Of a stretch of DNA of 64,000 nucleotides, positions 62,601 to 64,000 are shown piece by piece; within the stretch, counting starts at the first letter, position 1, and every line of letters begins with the position of its first letter. The notes under the pieces were generated by a model that did no database searches, had not been told where the DNA came from, and was given only the letters and a program-made list of their open reading frames with translations. The stretch lies in contig NC_049983.1 in the NCBI RefSeq assembly GCF_000003815.2, positions 12,431,454 to 12,495,453 of the forward strand, written 5' to 3'. Origin of the DNA: Branchiostoma floridae (taxonomy: Eukaryota; Chordata; Leptocardii; Amphioxiformes; Branchiostomatidae). A program made the translations under genes and the position numbers.

Positions 62601-64000
62601 TATTCAAAGGGGAGGTCAACATTCCAGTTACCGCTTCCATACGTCTGTACTCAGTTACGTGAAGGCGATGTTGAAGGAACCAGAGTCTCAGCTGCATAGG
62701 GATCTTCTGGAGTCTTGCCGTACGGTGGGAGGGGGGACATGGGCGGAGTGCCTCCAGGACGGGTATTACTATCAAAATGCCGCTCATCACTTCGTCAGGG
62801 CGGGTTGGACCAGTACACTTGTCAATCTTTTGACGTCATTTCGTTGGCTTAAAGTCAAGCTCACGCACACAGATGTAACGTCATTATTGTCTGATTTTAA
62901 GGACTTGAAAGCACTGACGCCTTTTCCTTCTCCTATACAAGAAGTACTAGATACAATTCGTCTCTCGGGTCTTGTTCTTGCCATCGACAAGTCCCAATTT
63001 GAAGGACAGTTCCTGGGTCGATTGTTAAAATCGTCTCATCCTCGTATTCAGAAACTGATCTCTGAGATCCAGCGGGAACAGAGGGGTGATGTTGCCTTGT
63101 ATCCATCCTCAGCGTGCCTGGGTCGCCCGGGAGGATGTTTAGTTCGGTCGTATTATGGGCACACAGACGCAGTGTTGTGCGTTGTGGTTACAAATTTTCC
63201 CGACAGAAAACGCGTCTTTACGGGCTGCAGAGACTTCACCATACGGTCCTGGGAGCTTGGCTCTAGCCGGGACCTGGGCGTTCTACGTGGTCACCGCGGC
63301 GAAGTGTGTGCGCTACACCTGAGAAAGGACGACAGGTTACTTGCCTCAGCGTCGTGTGACTGCACCATCAAACTGTGGGACACAAACAGGCTCGAGCTGT
63401 CCGCCACTCTGACTGGTCACGAGGCCGGGGTAACAGGAGTAGCGTTCACTCTGGACGGGAGGGGTTTGGTCTCGTGTTCTCGTGATGGAGTGTTGAAGGT
63501 TTGGGAGGACACAGTTCAGATACCGTCTGTTTCAAGACTCTCGGTATACAAAACCTCGATGACGCGTTCGCTCTCCTCGTACGGCAGTTCCTGGAACATC
63601 AAGAAAGACTTGGTCGCACACAGCAGTCAGATCACAAGCCTCTGTTTCTTTCACTGCAGCAGTAGGGTGGCCACTTGCGCTGCTGATTCGCTGATCAAGA
63701 TTTGGGATCTGCAAGAAAAAGATCCAACAAAACGTGCTGGCACGCTCAGAGGCCACCGGGATATCGTCCGCAGCGTGACCATGACAAAGAACGATGCGTA
63801 TCTCATATCCTGCGCAGACGACAAAATCATCGCTTTGTGGAACACTGAAAGATCACTTCTCGTCAGAACCTTGGTAAATCCAGATGGACCTGTAGCCGCG
63901 ATATCACTGTCGCCAGACGATACCACACTTGTGTCAGTAGGTGGCGCTTCTGAGTCAAGTGTCAGACTGTGGAACCTACACACAGGACAGATCATTGGTA
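59621..64000 (+). CDS. TIR / NB-ARC / WD40 STAND-type receptor, 3' end outside window
   Basis: Exons 59621-59645, 60668-61108, 61389-61639 and 61870 to beyond 64000; phases agree (1, 1, 0). At least 949 residues are visible. The small first exon (METATPEP) is inferred from its matching phase. TIR domain, about 19-145: box 1 YDVLLSYC, LCLRDRDY, and SAAYLADGPCQKEL, in which Glu96 aligns with the catalytic Glu of NAD-cleaving TIRs. NB-ARC, about 180-510: Walker A GEAGVGKT (216-223), Walker B VVILDDVQ, sensor FVTCRNQ, winged-helix SYDSLRGETVRLCLIDCCVF, and an MHD-like FHT. Then a helical linker like that of Apaf-1-type proteins (DGYYYQNAAHHFVRAG, QFEGQFLGRLL). Then at least six WD40 repeats from about 664 (GHTDAVL, GHRGEVC, GHEAGVT, AHSSQIT and GHRDIVR blocks). 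It is probably a cytosolic oligomerising sensor of immunity or cell death, Apaf-1-like but with TIR in place of CARD. The ligand is unknown. Confidence 0.9.

Overview
The window is eukaryotic and almost certainly from an amphioxus (Branchiostoma-like cephalochordate). Genes are split into short exons by AT-rich introns packed with small inverted-repeat transposons. The proteins are close to vertebrate ones in sequence and length but not identical. One gene has an animal-atypical TIR / NB-ARC / WD40 domain order. Two assembly gaps (runs of N) lie at 16945-17044 and 42885-43255. Identification rests on translated exons, matching splice phases and remembered family sequences; no search was run.

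Layout. (1) 829-12999, plus strand: a five-exon HMGA (high-mobility-group AT-hook) gene with three AT-hooks and an acidic tail, followed by a possibly long 3' UTR to about 16.6 kb that holds let-7 seed matches. (2) 17-24.7 kb: no gene recognised; it holds hairpins, an inverted-repeat transposon and a LINE-like remnant. (3) 24729-28641, minus strand: a type I membrane protein with a mucin-like ectodomain whose cytoplasmic tail matches vertebrate C3orf18. (4) 30431-46785, plus strand: DCAF1 (VPRBP), a substrate receptor of the CUL4-DDB1 ubiquitin ligase, with about 20 coding exons; one exon falls in the second gap. Genes 3 and 4 are head to head across a GC-rich promoter near 28.65-28.83 kb. (5) 50799-56089, minus strand: UBE2N/Ubc13, the K63-chain E2, tail to tail with DCAF1. 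(6) 57066-58173, plus strand: a small secreted ten-cysteine protein of the prokineticin / Dickkopf-C2 fold with a tail rich in Gly-Arg-Arg sites, behind a cluster of five TGACGT motifs. (7) 59621 to the window end, plus strand: a TIR / NB-ARC / WD40 protein (at least 949 residues) that continues beyond the window.

Transposons. An hAT-type element (30895-32171) with a perfect 8-bp target duplication sits exactly at a DCAF1 splice donor and carries a promoter-like motif cluster. A second hAT (44106-44421) and a nested pair (41450-42691 around 41613-42500) lie in other DCAF1 introns. A third kind (8596-9438) lies in the large HMGA intron. A palindrome-ended element (27345-28296) lies in intron 1 of the C3orf18-like gene. 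Three copies of one MITE family occur at 20.8, 52.4 and 53.6 kb.

The most interesting candidates are the TIR / NB-ARC / WD40 receptor, whose domain plan resembles prokaryotic STAND defence proteins, and the cysteine-rich secreted protein with neuropeptide-precursor-like processing sites.
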